Source: Pseudomonas sp. PD9R (GTDB lineage Bacteria; Pseudomonadota; Gammaproteobacteria; Pseudomonadales; Pseudomonadaceae). Taken from it: 64,000 nt of DNA. The position numbers and the translations under genes are program-made. The notes under the pieces are model-generated. The model had not been told where the DNA came from, did not search any database, and was given only the letters and a program-made list of their open reading frames with translations. Shown piece after piece: positions 32,417 to 41,401 of this stretch. How positions within the stretch are numbered: position 1 is the first letter of the stretch; each line of letters starts with the position of its first letter. The stretch is taken from assembly GCF_019200975.1 (NCBI RefSeq), contig NZ_JAHTMR010000017.1:55908-119907 (forward strand), given 5' to 3'.

Positions 32417-34069
32417 ATGTTCAAGGCAATTACTATCGCTCAACGCCTATGGCTCTGGGCGCTGTTGGCTACGTTGCTGTTCGTCCTGGCGGTGGTGTTG
32501 GGTGCCTATGGTTTGCAGCAGGCGCGCGACAGCCTGCGGGCTATCAACGAGGACAATCTTGCGACGTTGTTGGTGTTCGGTGATATCGAACACCGGCTCG
32601 ATGAAAGCCGGCGCCAGGTGCTGCTGGCGATCCAGCAAGACCCGGAAGGCCCGTTGGTAGCGGCGTTCGACCGCCCGGTGGAAGCCACGCTGAGCGCCAT
32701 CGAAAGCAATGATCGGGTGCTGTCCGAGGTGTGGGCGAGTTATCGCCAACGCATGTTGAGCGGTGACGAGCTGAAGGCGGCGGATGCGTTCGACAAGCAC
32801 TATCAGGCGTGGCGGGACGAGCTGGGCATTTTCCTGGATTCCTTGCGCGCTGGCGACTTCCGCCTGCCGGGCATTCTGTCCTTCCTGCGCATGGCCGAGC
32901 CGGAAGGCAATGCCGCGGTGGCCGAGCTGAGCAAATTGCAGGCGTTGCAGAAGGCCGATGCCGCACAAGCCTACGACGCAGCGCAGCACCGGTATCGCTC
33001 GACGTTATTGGCTTATCTGGCGCTGGCGATGGTGGGCGGGTTGGCGGGTAGCCTCACGGCGTTCACAACCCTGCGGCGTCTCAAGCGGGCCTTTGCCCAG
33101 GCCGGTGCCAGCGTGCGGGCCATCGCCAGCGGTGATCTGTCGCAACCCATCGAGGTCAAGGGTGGCGATGAGTTCGCCCTGATGCTTCGCGATATCGCGC
33201 AGATGCGCGACAGCTTGCACGGGTTGATCTCGCAGATGCGCGAACTGGTGCAACGGGTCAGTCGCGAAGCCGCGCACATGGCGGAATCGGCAGAGCTGGC
33301 TTCCACGGCGACCGAGCAGCAGGCTGATGCGGTGCGCGGGATTTCCCGCGCGGTGGAGGATTTGTCGGGGTCGATCAATGAGGTGGAAAACCATGTCGGA
33401 GTGTCGCGCGACATCACCCAGCATTCGGCGGGACGCTCGGGCAAGAGCGAGGGCTTTATCCGCGATATGGCCCAGGAGATGAACCGGATCAGCGACGTGA
33501 TCAGCGACACAGCGGTGCATATTCGCGAGCTCGAAGGGTTTTCCGCAGAGATCAGCCATGTGCTTAAGGTCATTCGCAGCATTGCCGAGCAAACCAATCT
33601 CCTGGCACTGAATGCCGCCATCGAAGCCGCGCGGGCCGGCGAGGCGGGGCGCGGGTTTGCCGTGGTCGCCGACGAGGTACGCCTGTTGGCTCAACGCACC
33701 GCGAGCTCGATTGGTGAAATCGACCTCACCGTGCAACGCATTCAAGAAGGCACTCTGGCCGTGGTCGACGGCATGGGTCGGGTGGTCAGCCGGGTGCGTG
33801 ATGGCGTCAATCTGGCGCATGAGGCCGGTGATTCAGTGGCACAGATTCGCAGCGGCACCGATGATGTGATTCGCAGCGTGGACACCATTGCCACAGTGAT
33901 CACCGAACAGGTGAGAGTGACTCGGGAAATGGTTACCCGGGTCGAGAGTGTCTCCAGCGGCACTGGTGCGCTATCGGCCAACGCCGGGCGCAGCGCAGTG
34001 GCTGCCTCGGACCTGGAACAACTGGCGCGGGCACTGGACCAATTGTCGGCGCGCTTTAAAGTCGCTTGA
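32417..34069 (+). CDS. Methyl-accepting chemotaxis protein, 4HB type, 550 aa
   Basis: Transmembrane chemoreceptor. TM1 lies at ~residues 8-32, a periplasmic four-helix-bundle ligand domain at ~35-195, TM2 at ~197-218, and HAMP at ~218-270 (LRRLKRAFAQAGASVRAIASGDL). The cytoplasmic signalling domain carries the CheA/CheW-contact hairpin IAEQTNLLALNAAIEAARAG near residue 388. The gene follows the aldehyde dehydrogenase closely and probably shares its operator-controlled promoter. It would therefore make cells sense the compound that the island degrades; the ligand is unknown. Confidence 0.92.
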   Translation: MFKAITIAQRLWLWALLATLLFVLAVVLGAYGLQQARDSLRAINEDNLATLLVFGDIEHRLDESRRQVLLAIQQDPEGPLVAAFDRPVEATLSAIESNDRVLSEVWASYRQRMLSGDELKAADAFDKHYQAWRDELGIFLDSLRAGDFRLPGILSFLRMAEPEGNAAVAELSKLQALQKADAAQAYDAAQHRYRSTLLAYLALAMVGGLAGSLTAFTTLRRLKRAFAQAGASVRAIASGDLSQPIEVKGGDEFALMLRDIAQMRDSLHGLISQMRELVQRVSREAAHMAESAELASTATEQQADAVRGISRAVEDLSGSINEVENHVGVSRDITQHSAGRSGKSEGFIRDMAQEMNRISDVISDTAVHIRELEGFSAEISHVLKVIRSIAEQTNLLALNAAIEAARAGEAGRGFAVVADEVRLLAQRTASSIGEIDLTVQRIQEGTLAVVDGMGRVVSRVRDGVNLAHEAGDSVAQIRSGTDDVIRSVDTIATVITEQVRVTREMVTRVESVSSGTGALSANAGRSAVAASDLEQLARALDQLSARFKVA

Positions 34070-34086
34070 ACAACGCGACCGCTTTC

Positions 34087-34182
34087 CTGTGTAGGCGCGA
34101 GGCTTGCCCGCGAAGAACGATAACCCGGTCCGAGAGATACACCGCATCGCCTGGTTCGCCGGCAGGCCTGGCTCCTACAGGG
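34087..34182. repeat. REP-like palindrome
   Basis: TGTAGGCGCGAGGCTTGCCC...GGCAGGCCTGGCTCCTACAG with a GAAGAACGATAAC core; between the MCP and amidase genes. The same type recurs at 35,805. Confidence 0.8.
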
Positions 34183-34228
34183 TTGTGCAGATTTTCAAAT
34201 AACTATTAATCAGGGCGTGATCATTACA

Positions 34229-35797
34229 ATGGAAAAACACGAACATGCACCACTAGATTCCACCGCCGGCTGGCCGCGTCGCAGTGTGCTCAAGGCCGGT
34301 GCCGTGGCTGTCGGCGTCGGCCTGTTGGGGCGTTTTGCCGATGCTCGCGCAGCGGGTCTCTCAGCCAGCGACTATCAGGCCATGGATGCCTGGGCGATGA
34401 GCCAGGCGATCCGCAGCGGCGAACTGAGTGCCGAGGACCTGCTGGCGGCGACGCTGGCCCGCTACAACGAGGTCAACCCCAGGGTCAATGCAGTGAACAT
34501 GCTGCATGAAGCCTACGCCCGTACCTTGCTGGCCCAGCGCCGCGCGGCCGGCACTCAGAACCAGGGTGCCCTGGCCGGCGTGCCGCTGTTGATCAAGGAC
34601 CTCAACACCTCGCTGCAAGGCACCATCACCAGCAACGGTTGCCGGTTTTTCAAGGAGGGTCCGTCCGCCACGTTCACCAGCACCCTGATCAGTCGCTACC
34701 AGCAGGCCGGTGCGGTGCCGTTCGGCAAGACCACGTGCCCCGAGTTCGGTTTGACCACTACCACCGAATCCCTGGCGTGGGGCCAGACCCATAATCCATG
34801 GAACTTGGCGATGAGCGCGGGCGGCTCCTCCGGTGGTGCGGCTGCGGCCGTGGCGGCAGGGATTGTGCCCGTGGCCCATGCCACCGATGGCGGCGGTTCG
34901 ATCCGCATTCCGGCTTCGTACTGCGGCGTGATCGGGCTCAAGCCCAGCCGCTATCGCACCCCCAGCGGACCGCTGCATTTCGAAGGCTGGTTTGGCGCCA
35001 GCGTGGCCAACGTGGTCTCGCGCACGGTACGCGATACCGCGTTGTTCCTCGATGCCGGGCAAGGCCATGAAACGGGCAGTGCCTATTGGCTCCCACCGCT
35101 GGTGCGACCGTATGTGGACGAGATACAGCGCGAGCCGGGCAAGCTGCGCGTCGCCGTGGTGCGCCAATCGCTGACCGGCGCGCCTCTGGAGCCGGCGATC
35201 GCCGCGACCCTTGAGCAGACCATCAAGCAACTGCTGGCGCTGGGACACGAAATCGATGAGTTGGCACTGAACGTCGACCCGCGCCAGTTGTTCGGCGCCC
35301 ACGGCATGGTCATCGGCACCGCGCTGCGAACCTTGATCCACGACCGTGAACAAGTGCTCGGACGGGCCGCCACGGCGCAGGACCTGGAGAAAATCACCCT
35401 GGTCAACCTGGAGCGTTCGAAGGGCACTAGTGGCGAGGACCTGTACCGCGCCCGCCAATCGTTCGAGAGCATCGGCGCGACCATGGAGCAGCACTTCGAA
35501 CGCTACGACGTGATCCTGTCGCCGGTCACCGGCAGCCTGACGCCGAAGCTCGGCCTGTTGTCCCTGGACCAGCCGTGGGACAGCTACGCCCACAATGCCA
35601 TGGGCAGCGCGGGCTTCACCGTGGTGGCCAACGTCAGCGGCCAACCGGCCATCTCGTTACCCTTGGGCCAGAGCGATGACGGCCTGCCGGTGGGCATGAT
35701 GTTCACCGCTCGCCTGGGGGGAGAAGACGTGCTGCTACGCCTGGCCAGCCAATTGGAACAGGCCCACCCGTGGGCCGCGAGACGCGCGACTTTGTAA
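34229..35797 (+). CDS. Amidase-signature family hydrolase with Tat signal, 522 aa
   Basis: Amide or ester hydrolase of the amidase-signature family. The N-terminus carries a twin-arginine signal (WPRRSVLKAGAVAVGVGLLG then ARAAG), so it is exported folded. The Ser-cisSer-Lys triad is visible: Lys in PLLIKDLNTS (~residue 122), cis-Ser in MSAGGSSGGAAAAVAAG (~198) and Ser in TDGGGSIRIPASYCG (~222). The start is taken at ATG; a GTG four codons upstream is possible, since the spacing to AGGG fits neither well. It could remove an amino-acid conjugate (as with bile acids) in the periplasm, but this is inference. Flanked by REP elements; own promoter likely. Confidence 0.88.
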   Translation: MEKHEHAPLDSTAGWPRRSVLKAGAVAVGVGLLGRFADARAAGLSASDYQAMDAWAMSQAIRSGELSAEDLLAATLARYNEVNPRVNAVNMLHEAYARTLLAQRRAAGTQNQGALAGVPLLIKDLNTSLQGTITSNGCRFFKEGPSATFTSTLISRYQQAGAVPFGKTTCPEFGLTTTTESLAWGQTHNPWNLAMSAGGSSGGAAAAVAAGIVPVAHATDGGGSIRIPASYCGVIGLKPSRYRTPSGPLHFEGWFGASVANVVSRTVRDTALFLDAGQGHETGSAYWLPPLVRPYVDEIQREPGKLRVAVVRQSLTGAPLEPAIAATLEQTIKQLLALGHEIDELALNVDPRQLFGAHGMVIGTALRTLIHDREQVLGRAATAQDLEKITLVNLERSKGTSGEDLYRARQSFESIGATMEQHFERYDVILSPVTGSLTPKLGLLSLDQPWDSYAHNAMGSAGFTVVANVSGQPAISLPLGQSDDGLPVGMMFTARLGGEDVLLRLASQLEQAHPWAARRATL

Positions 35798-35804
35798 TCC
35801 ACTT

Positions 35805-35900
35805 CCCCTGTAGGAGCCAGGCTTGCCGGCGAAGAACGACGTCGCGGTCTGGCAGATACACCGGGTCGTCCGGTTCGCGGGCAAGCCTCGCTCCTACGGG
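35805..35900. repeat. REP-like palindrome
   Basis: CCCCTGTAGGAGCCAGGCTT...GCAAGCCTCGCTCCTACGGG with GAAGAACGACGTCGCGGTCT core; matches the 34,087 element. Confidence 0.8.
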
Positions 35901-35921
35901 AGCGAAGGCCGTTACCGGCCC

Positions 35922-35940
35922 CTAGTCCACTTTGACGATG
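35922..35940 (-). promoter_or_regulatory. Operator site 3: CATCGTC-AAAGTG-GACTAG (minus strand)
   Basis: Match to the shared motif 100 bases upstream of the first KSTD-like gene; the only recognisable signal in the gap apart from the REP. Confidence 0.7.
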
Positions 35941-36039
35941 AGCCCATCCCCACGCAGCCCTGATCATGGGCTGCACTCCGCCAGCGCACCCTGCGTGGTC
36001 GGCGGTTTCTTTCTGACCTCAGCTAATGGCATAACAACA

Positions 36040-37749
36040 ATGACGGCTCAAGTTCAGTCTCAGACCCACTACGACGTCATCGTCGTCGGTTCGGGCGCAG
36101 GTGCGATGACCTCGGCGGTGTTCCTCGCCGACCAGGGTTTCAGCGTGCTGGTGGTGGAGAAAAGCGATCAGTACGGCGGCACCTCGGCGATCTCCGGGGG
36201 CGGTATCTGGATTCCCAACAATCACTATTTCGCTCGCATGAGCGGCAACGACAGCTACGCCACGGCCCTGACCTACCTGCAAGCGGCGGCGGGCAAGCAT
36301 GTCGATGAAACGCGCCTGCGTGCCTACCTGGATAACGCGCCGAAGATGATTGAAAAGCTCACCCGTACCAGCCGGGTGCGCTACGCCGTGGCGGCCAAAT
36401 ACCCTGATTACTATCCGCATCTGCCGGGTGCTTTGGCCGGTGGACGGACCCTGGACCCGGAGATGTTCGATACCAGTCTCTTGGGTGATGAACTGGCAAA
36501 CCTGCGCAAGCCGTCGCCGTCGACGTTGTTAATGGGGCGCATCTCCTGGACCGCGCGGGACGCGCACAAAGCCATGGCCCGTAGCTTCGGCTGGCGCCTG
36601 CTGATCATGAAATTGATGCTGCGCTACAAGCTGGATTTCAAATGGCGGCGCAAAAGCAAGATGGACCGTCGTGCTTCTCTGGGCAGTTCGCTGGTGGCGT
36701 CCCTGCGCCGCTCGTTGATGGATCGTAACGTTCCTCTGTGGCTCAACACTGATTTCTGCGGACTGGTCACCGACAACGGACGGGTCAACGGTGTCACCGT
36801 GCGGCGTGATGGCGCCGAGCTGCAACTGCGTGCGCGCCATGGCGTAATCCTGGCCTCGGGTGGCTTCGAACAAAACCAGACCCTGCGCGATCAATACCTG
36901 CCAAAACCGACTCGCAAGGCCTGGAGCGCAACACCACCCGGCAATAACACTGGCGCGGCACTCGAAGCCGGCATGGCTCAGGGCGCGGCCACCGCGTTGA
37001 TGGATTGGGCCTGGTGGGCACCGACCATTGCCGTGCCGGGAGAAGACAAGCCCCGCGGGATATTCGCTGAACGGGCGTTCCCCGGCGCCATCGTGGTCAA
37101 TGGCCTGGGCCAGCGCTTTGTCAACGAAGCGGCGCCGTACCTGGAGTTCGTCGACGCCATGCATCAGGACAATCAGAAAACCGGCGGTAAATCGGTGCCG
37201 GCCTGGGTGATTTTCGACGCTCATTTCCGCTTCAACTACGCCATGGGGCCGTTGATGCCGGGCCAGATCGTGCCCGACAGCCGCCTGCGCAAAGAGTGGC
37301 TCAACAACCTGTACTGGAAGGCCGACACCTTGGCGGGCCTGGCCACGCAGATTGGTGTCGACAGAGCCGGGCTTGAAGCCACCGTGGCCAAAGTCAACGG
37401 GTATGCCGGCTCCGGTGTAGACCTCGACTTTGCCCGTGGCGGCAATGTCTTTGACCGTTATTACGGCGACAGCAACGTCAAGCCCAACCCGTGCCTGGCG
37501 CCACTGCGCAAGGGGCCGTATTACGCCATGCGCCTGGACGCCGGGGACATCGGCACCAAGGGTGGTCTGCTGACCAATGAGCATGCACAAGTGGTGCGTG
37601 ATGACGGCACGACCATCGCCGGCCTGTATGCCATCGGCAACTGCTCGGCGTCGGTGATGGGCACCAGTTATCCGGGCGCCGGCGGCACCCTGGGACCGGC
37701 GATGACCTTCGGTTATGTCGCCGCCAATCACCTCGCCAGCCAGCGCTAG
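36040..37749 (+). CDS. FAD-dependent 3-ketosteroid dehydrogenase-like protein 1, 569 aa
   Basis: Flavoprotein of the fumarate reductase/3-ketosteroid delta1-dehydrogenase (KSTD) superfamily. FAD dinucleotide motif VIVVGSGAGAMTSAVFLADQG lies at ~residues 11-31, followed by GGTSAISGGGIWIPNN. The C-terminal LYAIGNCSASVMGTSYPGAGG and TLGPAMTFGYVAANHLA matches the KSTD active-site signature, including the Tyr-x3-Gly pair (YPGAG, ~residue 545). It probably introduces a double bond next to a ring ketone. The first 36 in-frame residues upstream are rejected as leader. First gene of KSTD1-KSTD2-SDR. Confidence 0.85.
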   Translation: MTAQVQSQTHYDVIVVGSGAGAMTSAVFLADQGFSVLVVEKSDQYGGTSAISGGGIWIPNNHYFARMSGNDSYATALTYLQAAAGKHVDETRLRAYLDNAPKMIEKLTRTSRVRYAVAAKYPDYYPHLPGALAGGRTLDPEMFDTSLLGDELANLRKPSPSTLLMGRISWTARDAHKAMARSFGWRLLIMKLMLRYKLDFKWRRKSKMDRRASLGSSLVASLRRSLMDRNVPLWLNTDFCGLVTDNGRVNGVTVRRDGAELQLRARHGVILASGGFEQNQTLRDQYLPKPTRKAWSATPPGNNTGAALEAGMAQGAATALMDWAWWAPTIAVPGEDKPRGIFAERAFPGAIVVNGLGQRFVNEAAPYLEFVDAMHQDNQKTGGKSVPAWVIFDAHFRFNYAMGPLMPGQIVPDSRLRKEWLNNLYWKADTLAGLATQIGVDRAGLEATVAKVNGYAGSGVDLDFARGGNVFDRYYGDSNVKPNPCLAPLRKGPYYAMRLDAGDIGTKGGLLTNEHAQVVRDDGTTIAGLYAIGNCSASVMGTSYPGAGGTLGPAMTFGYVAANHLASQR

Positions 37750-37757
37750 GAGGGTCT

Positions 37758-39455
37758 ATGTCCATGTCCGATAACATCCCCAGTACCGAAGTGCTGCCAC
37801 CCTTGCGAGTGGTCGACAGCAACAGCATGGTCTGGGACGAACACTGTGATGTGCTGGTCGTCGGCTGGGGTGCGGCCGGGGCTTGCGCCGCGCTGGAGGC
37901 TCGCGCCCAGGGCGCTGATGTGATGATCGCCGACCGCTTTACCGGTGGCGGCGCCAGCGCCAAAAGCGGCGGTGTGGTGTATGCCGGTGGTGGTACTCGT
38001 CACCAGCAGGCAGCAGGCTTCAACGACAGTCCCGAAGCGATGTTCGATTACCTCAAGCACGAAACCCGTGGCGTGGTCAGCGACGACACCCTGCGACGCT
38101 TTTGTGCCGACAGCGTGAGCAACCTCGACTGGCTGGAAAGCCACGGCGCACCTTACGCACACCAGATGCCGCCGGGGGGCAAGACCTCGTACCCGCCCGA
38201 TGGCTATTTTCTCTATTACTCGGGTAACGAACTGGTGCCAGACCACGGTGGCCCTTTGCCCCCGGCACCTAGGGGTCATCGCACTGTGGGCAAAGGGCAG
38301 TGCGGTACGGTGCTCTATTCCCACCTCAAGGCTGCGTGTCTGAAGGCTGGCGCCAGGCCGCTGTTGCAGTCGGCAGCGCGACGGCTGGTGGTCGATCCGC
38401 AGGGGCGAGTGCTGGGCGTCGAATTGTGGTGCCTGACCGAGGGCAGTAAAGCGGCCCAACTGCATGCGCGTCTGGCCGCCCGCGCCGAACGCTTGCAGAA
38501 CTTCGCGGCCGGCTATTGCAAAAAACTTCGGCAGAAGGTTTGCCAGCTAGAACGGGATTTCGCCCGGCCACGGTTGGTGCGCGCCCGCGATGGGGTGATC
38601 CTGAGCACCGGCGGCTTCATCTTCAATCGCCAGTTGATCGAGCAGCATGCCCCTAAATTTCGTCGCAACTTCAAGGTCGGTGCCACCGGCTGCGATGGCA
38701 GCGGCTTGCGCCTGGGCGTCAGTGCCGGCGGTCAGGGCAGCGGGCTTGAGCGGGTTTCGGCCTGGCGTTTCATCAACCCGCCCTACAGTTGGCACAAGGG
38801 CATCGTGGTCAATCGCGAAGGCCAGCGTTTCTGCAATGAAGAGGTCTACGGTGCGACTCTGGGTCAACCGTTGATGGAAGAGCAGGGCGGCAAAGCGTGG
38901 CTGGTGCTGGATGCGCCATTGCGCAAGAAGGCCATTCGCGAGGCGCTGTTTGGCGGCTACTGGTGGTTCCAGAGTTTCCCGGCCCTGGCGCTGATGCTGT
39001 TCAAGGTTAGCAAGGGCAAGAGCCTGGGCGAGCTGGCCAGTGCGGCCTCCATGAACCCCGCCGTACTGCGTGCCTCGGTGCTGGCCGCCAACGCCGCTGC
39101 CCGTGGCGAGGCGCCAGAGCCGTTCGGCAAGTCCGAGGGTGGGCGACAGGTGCTTCAAGAGGGGCCGTATTACGCCTGCGACATTTCCGTGACCAACCCG
39201 GTGTTTCCGCTGGGCGCGCTGACGCTGGGCGGCTTGCGCGTGGATGAGTGCAGCGGTGCGGTGCTGGACGAACAGGGCGATGCCATCAGCGGTCTGTACG
39301 CAGCCGGGCGCACGGCGCTGGGGATTCCTTCGCACCTGTACATCAGTGGGCTGTCCCTGGCCGACTGCGTGTTTTCCGGCCGTCGTGCCGGTGCCGCCGT
39401 CGCCCGCTCGCACAGCCAGCAAACTCAAACGACCCACGCACACGAGATGACATGA
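37758..39455 (+). CDS. FAD-dependent 3-ketosteroid dehydrogenase-like protein 2, 565 aa
   Basis: Second flavoprotein of the KSTD/fumarate reductase superfamily, only distantly related to the first. FAD motif CDVLVVGWGAAGACAALEARAQG lies at ~residues 30-52, then ASAKSGGVVYAGGGTRHQQ. The end has GLYAAGRTALGIPSHLYISG and LADCVFSGRRAG, which differs from the YPGAG signature, so its regiochemistry should differ; a delta4-type dehydrogenase is one option. GGAGGG precedes the ATG eight bases after the first gene's stop. Its stop overlaps the SDR start (ATGA). Confidence 0.82.
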   Translation: MSMSDNIPSTEVLPPLRVVDSNSMVWDEHCDVLVVGWGAAGACAALEARAQGADVMIADRFTGGGASAKSGGVVYAGGGTRHQQAAGFNDSPEAMFDYLKHETRGVVSDDTLRRFCADSVSNLDWLESHGAPYAHQMPPGGKTSYPPDGYFLYYSGNELVPDHGGPLPPAPRGHRTVGKGQCGTVLYSHLKAACLKAGARPLLQSAARRLVVDPQGRVLGVELWCLTEGSKAAQLHARLAARAERLQNFAAGYCKKLRQKVCQLERDFARPRLVRARDGVILSTGGFIFNRQLIEQHAPKFRRNFKVGATGCDGSGLRLGVSAGGQGSGLERVSAWRFINPPYSWHKGIVVNREGQRFCNEEVYGATLGQPLMEEQGGKAWLVLDAPLRKKAIREALFGGYWWFQSFPALALMLFKVSKGKSLGELASAASMNPAVLRASVLAANAAARGEAPEPFGKSEGGRQVLQEGPYYACDISVTNPVFPLGALTLGGLRVDECSGAVLDEQGDAISGLYAAGRTALGIPSHLYISGLSLADCVFSGRRAGAAVARSHSQQTQTTHAHEMT

Positions 39456-40234
39456 TGACCCTCAATCACCACAACAAAAATGGACGGGTTCACGGCAAGA
39501 TCGCACTGGTCACTGGCGGGGCCAAGGGCATTGGTGCCGCCAGTGTTCGGCTACTGGCGGCCGAAGGCGCCCAGGTGCTGATCAGCGATCTGGACGTCGA
39601 AGCCGGCCAGGCCCTGGCCACCGAAATCGGGCCGACTGCGGCTTTCATCCGCCACGACGTCAGCAGTGAAGAAGCGTGGCGTGAGGTCATCGACCATGTG
39701 CGCGAGCACTATGGTCGTCTGGATATTCTGGTCAACAACGCCGGTATCCTGATCAGCGGCTCGATTGAAGAAACCAGTCTGGCGGACTGGCACAAGGTGA
39801 TGCGAGTGAATGCCGATAGCGTGTTTTTGGGCTGTCGCGAAGGCATCGCATTGATGAAGGACAACGGTGGCTCGATCATCAACCTGTCGTCCGTCGCGGC
39901 ACTGGCCGGGCGTGACGATTACCTTGCCTACAGCGCCTCCAAGGGCGCAGTGGCGGCCTTGTCGCGGTCGGTATCAGTGCTTTGTCGGCGGCGTAAATAT
40001 CGCATTCGCTGCAACACCCTGCATCCCGATGGCGTACTCACTGACATGACCCGTGGCAGCTTCCCCCAAGGCGTCGACCCGAACCGCCTGACCATCGACA
40101 GCGACCCGATGAATCGCATGTGCCGACCTGAGGACGTGGCGGCCAGTGTGCTGTTTCTGGCGAGCGACGAAGCCCGGGCGATCAACGGTGTCGAGTTGCG
40201 CATCGATAGCGGGCAGATGGTGATGAGTATCTAA
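39452..40234 (+). CDS. SDR family oxidoreductase, 260 aa
   Basis: Short-chain dehydrogenase/reductase, likely a hydroxysteroid-type or 3-hydroxyacyl-type alcohol dehydrogenase. Features are VTGGAKGIGAASVRLLAAEG (cofactor), an Asp in ISDLDV suggesting NAD, LVNNAG, and the catalytic Ser...Tyr-x3-Lys in INLSSVAALAGRDDYLAYSASKGAV. It is coupled to the preceding flavoprotein by ATGA overlap. Ketone formation by this enzyme followed by ring desaturation by the two flavoproteins would be a coherent sequence (inference). Confidence 0.88.
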   Translation: MMTLNHHNKNGRVHGKIALVTGGAKGIGAASVRLLAAEGAQVLISDLDVEAGQALATEIGPTAAFIRHDVSSEEAWREVIDHVREHYGRLDILVNNAGILISGSIEETSLADWHKVMRVNADSVFLGCREGIALMKDNGGSIINLSSVAALAGRDDYLAYSASKGAVAALSRSVSVLCRRRKYRIRCNTLHPDGVLTDMTRGSFPQGVDPNRLTIDSDPMNRMCRPEDVAASVLFLASDEARAINGVELRIDSGQMVMSI

Positions 40235-40282
40235 ATTGGATTGGCGTACGGCTTTTGCTCTACATCTTCAGATTTCGATTCC

Positions 40283-40389
40283 AATGTAGAAGCTGCCGCA
40301 GGCTGCGATCTTTTGATCTTGTTTCTCGTCGACTTCGACTACAAAAAAAACAAGATCACAAGATCGCAGCCTTCGGCAGCTCCTACAGG
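40283..40389. repeat. Inverted REP pair
   Basis: AATGTAGAAGCTGCCGCAGG and inverse GCAGCCTTCGGCAGCTCCTA with a longer loop; fills most of the 40,235-40,477 gap between convergent genes. A lone CATCGCGAGCAGGCTCCCAC half-unit follows at 40,431. Confidence 0.85.
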
Positions 40390-40477
40390 ATGGTGTGTAA
40401 CCGCATGAGATTGGTTGTCTGTCAGGTCGTCATCGCGAGCAGGCTCCCACAGATTTTGTGGTTCGATAGACGAGCGC

Positions 40478-41263
40478 TTAATTGCCTTCAAACTGTGCCG
40501 GGCGTTTATCGATGAACGCCTGCATGCCTTCCTTCTGATCCCGTGACGCAAACAGCAGCGCATTGGCCTTGCGCTCCAGGGCCAGGCCGGCTTCCAGCGG
40601 GGCGTCCATGCCGGCGAGGATCACTTCCTTGATCTGTTCGGCGGCCAGGGCCGGCATCGCCGCGATGACGCGCGCCAGTTCCAGGGCGTGGGCCTGCACC
40701 TGATCATCGTCCACCAGGTCGCTGACCAACCCGGCCACCCAGGCTTCCTCGGCGTTGATGGGCTGGCCGGTGAGCGCCATGCGCATGGCCTTGACCTTGC
40801 CCACGGCCCGCACCAGCCGCTGGGTGCCGCCGATGCCGGGCATGATGCCGATGCGGATTTCCGGTTGGCAGAAGCGCGCGCTGCGCCCGGCGACGATCAA
40901 GTCGGCGTGCATCGCCAGCTCGCAACCGCCGCCATACGCATAACCGCAGACCGCCGCGATCACCGGTTTTGGACAGTGCTGGATCGGTCCCCAGACCCGT
41001 TCGGTGTGGCGCTTGTAGATGTCGATGGCACCGACCCCGGCCATGCTGGTGATGTCGCCACCGGCAGCGAACACCTTTTCACCGCCCGTCAGCACAATGC
41101 AACGCACCTCGGGGTCAGCCCCCAACTCACTGAAATAACGCGATAGCAACGCCTGCAGTTCCAGGCTCAAGGCATTGGTTGCGTGGGGGCGGTTGAGCCG
41201 CAGCAGGGCTACGCCCGGCAGTGGATGTTCGAGCAGAACCGATGCAGCGGATGAGTCGGACAT
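40478..41263 (-). CDS. Enoyl-CoA hydratase/isomerase, 261 aa
   Basis: Crotonase-fold protein. The start MSDSSAASVLLEH has GAGG at six bases. Features are NRPHATNALSLELQALL (~residues 24-40), the oxyanion-hole motif FAAGGDI (~65-71) and YAYGGGCELAMHADL (~108-122). Catalytic-region residues sit in PEIRIGIMPGIGGTQRLVRAVG (~135-156), with both acidic positions plausible for hydration. It would act in beta-oxidation of a side chain or ring-opened acid. Transcribed divergently from the SDR-MaoC-ACAD operon with one operator between. Confidence 0.9.
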   Translation of the reverse strand: MSDSSAASVLLEHPLPGVALLRLNRPHATNALSLELQALLSRYFSELGADPEVRCIVLTGGEKVFAAGGDITSMAGVGAIDIYKRHTERVWGPIQHCPKPVIAAVCGYAYGGGCELAMHADLIVAGRSARFCQPEIRIGIMPGIGGTQRLVRAVGKVKAMRMALTGQPINAEEAWVAGLVSDLVDDDQVQAHALELARVIAAMPALAAEQIKEVILAGMDAPLEAGLALERKANALLFASRDQKEGMQAFIDKRPAQFEGN

Positions 41264-41329
41264 GGGCATCCTCAAGGAGCAGGCAACGTGTGAATGGCCG
41301 CCAGTGTCCTGCTCGCGAGGTTTGGTTTT

Positions 41330-41348
41330 CATCGTCCGTTCAGACGTA
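41330..41348 (+). promoter_or_regulatory. Operator site 4: CATCGTC-CGTTCA-GACGTA
   Basis: Shared motif in the divergent promoter of the enoyl-CoA hydratase (67 bases away) and the SDR operon (54 bases away). Confidence 0.7.
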
Positions 41349-41401
41349 GTTTGGCCCTGAGTTCCTCCCTAGAGTGAACCTTGTCAGTAGAAAAGGAGCA
41401 C

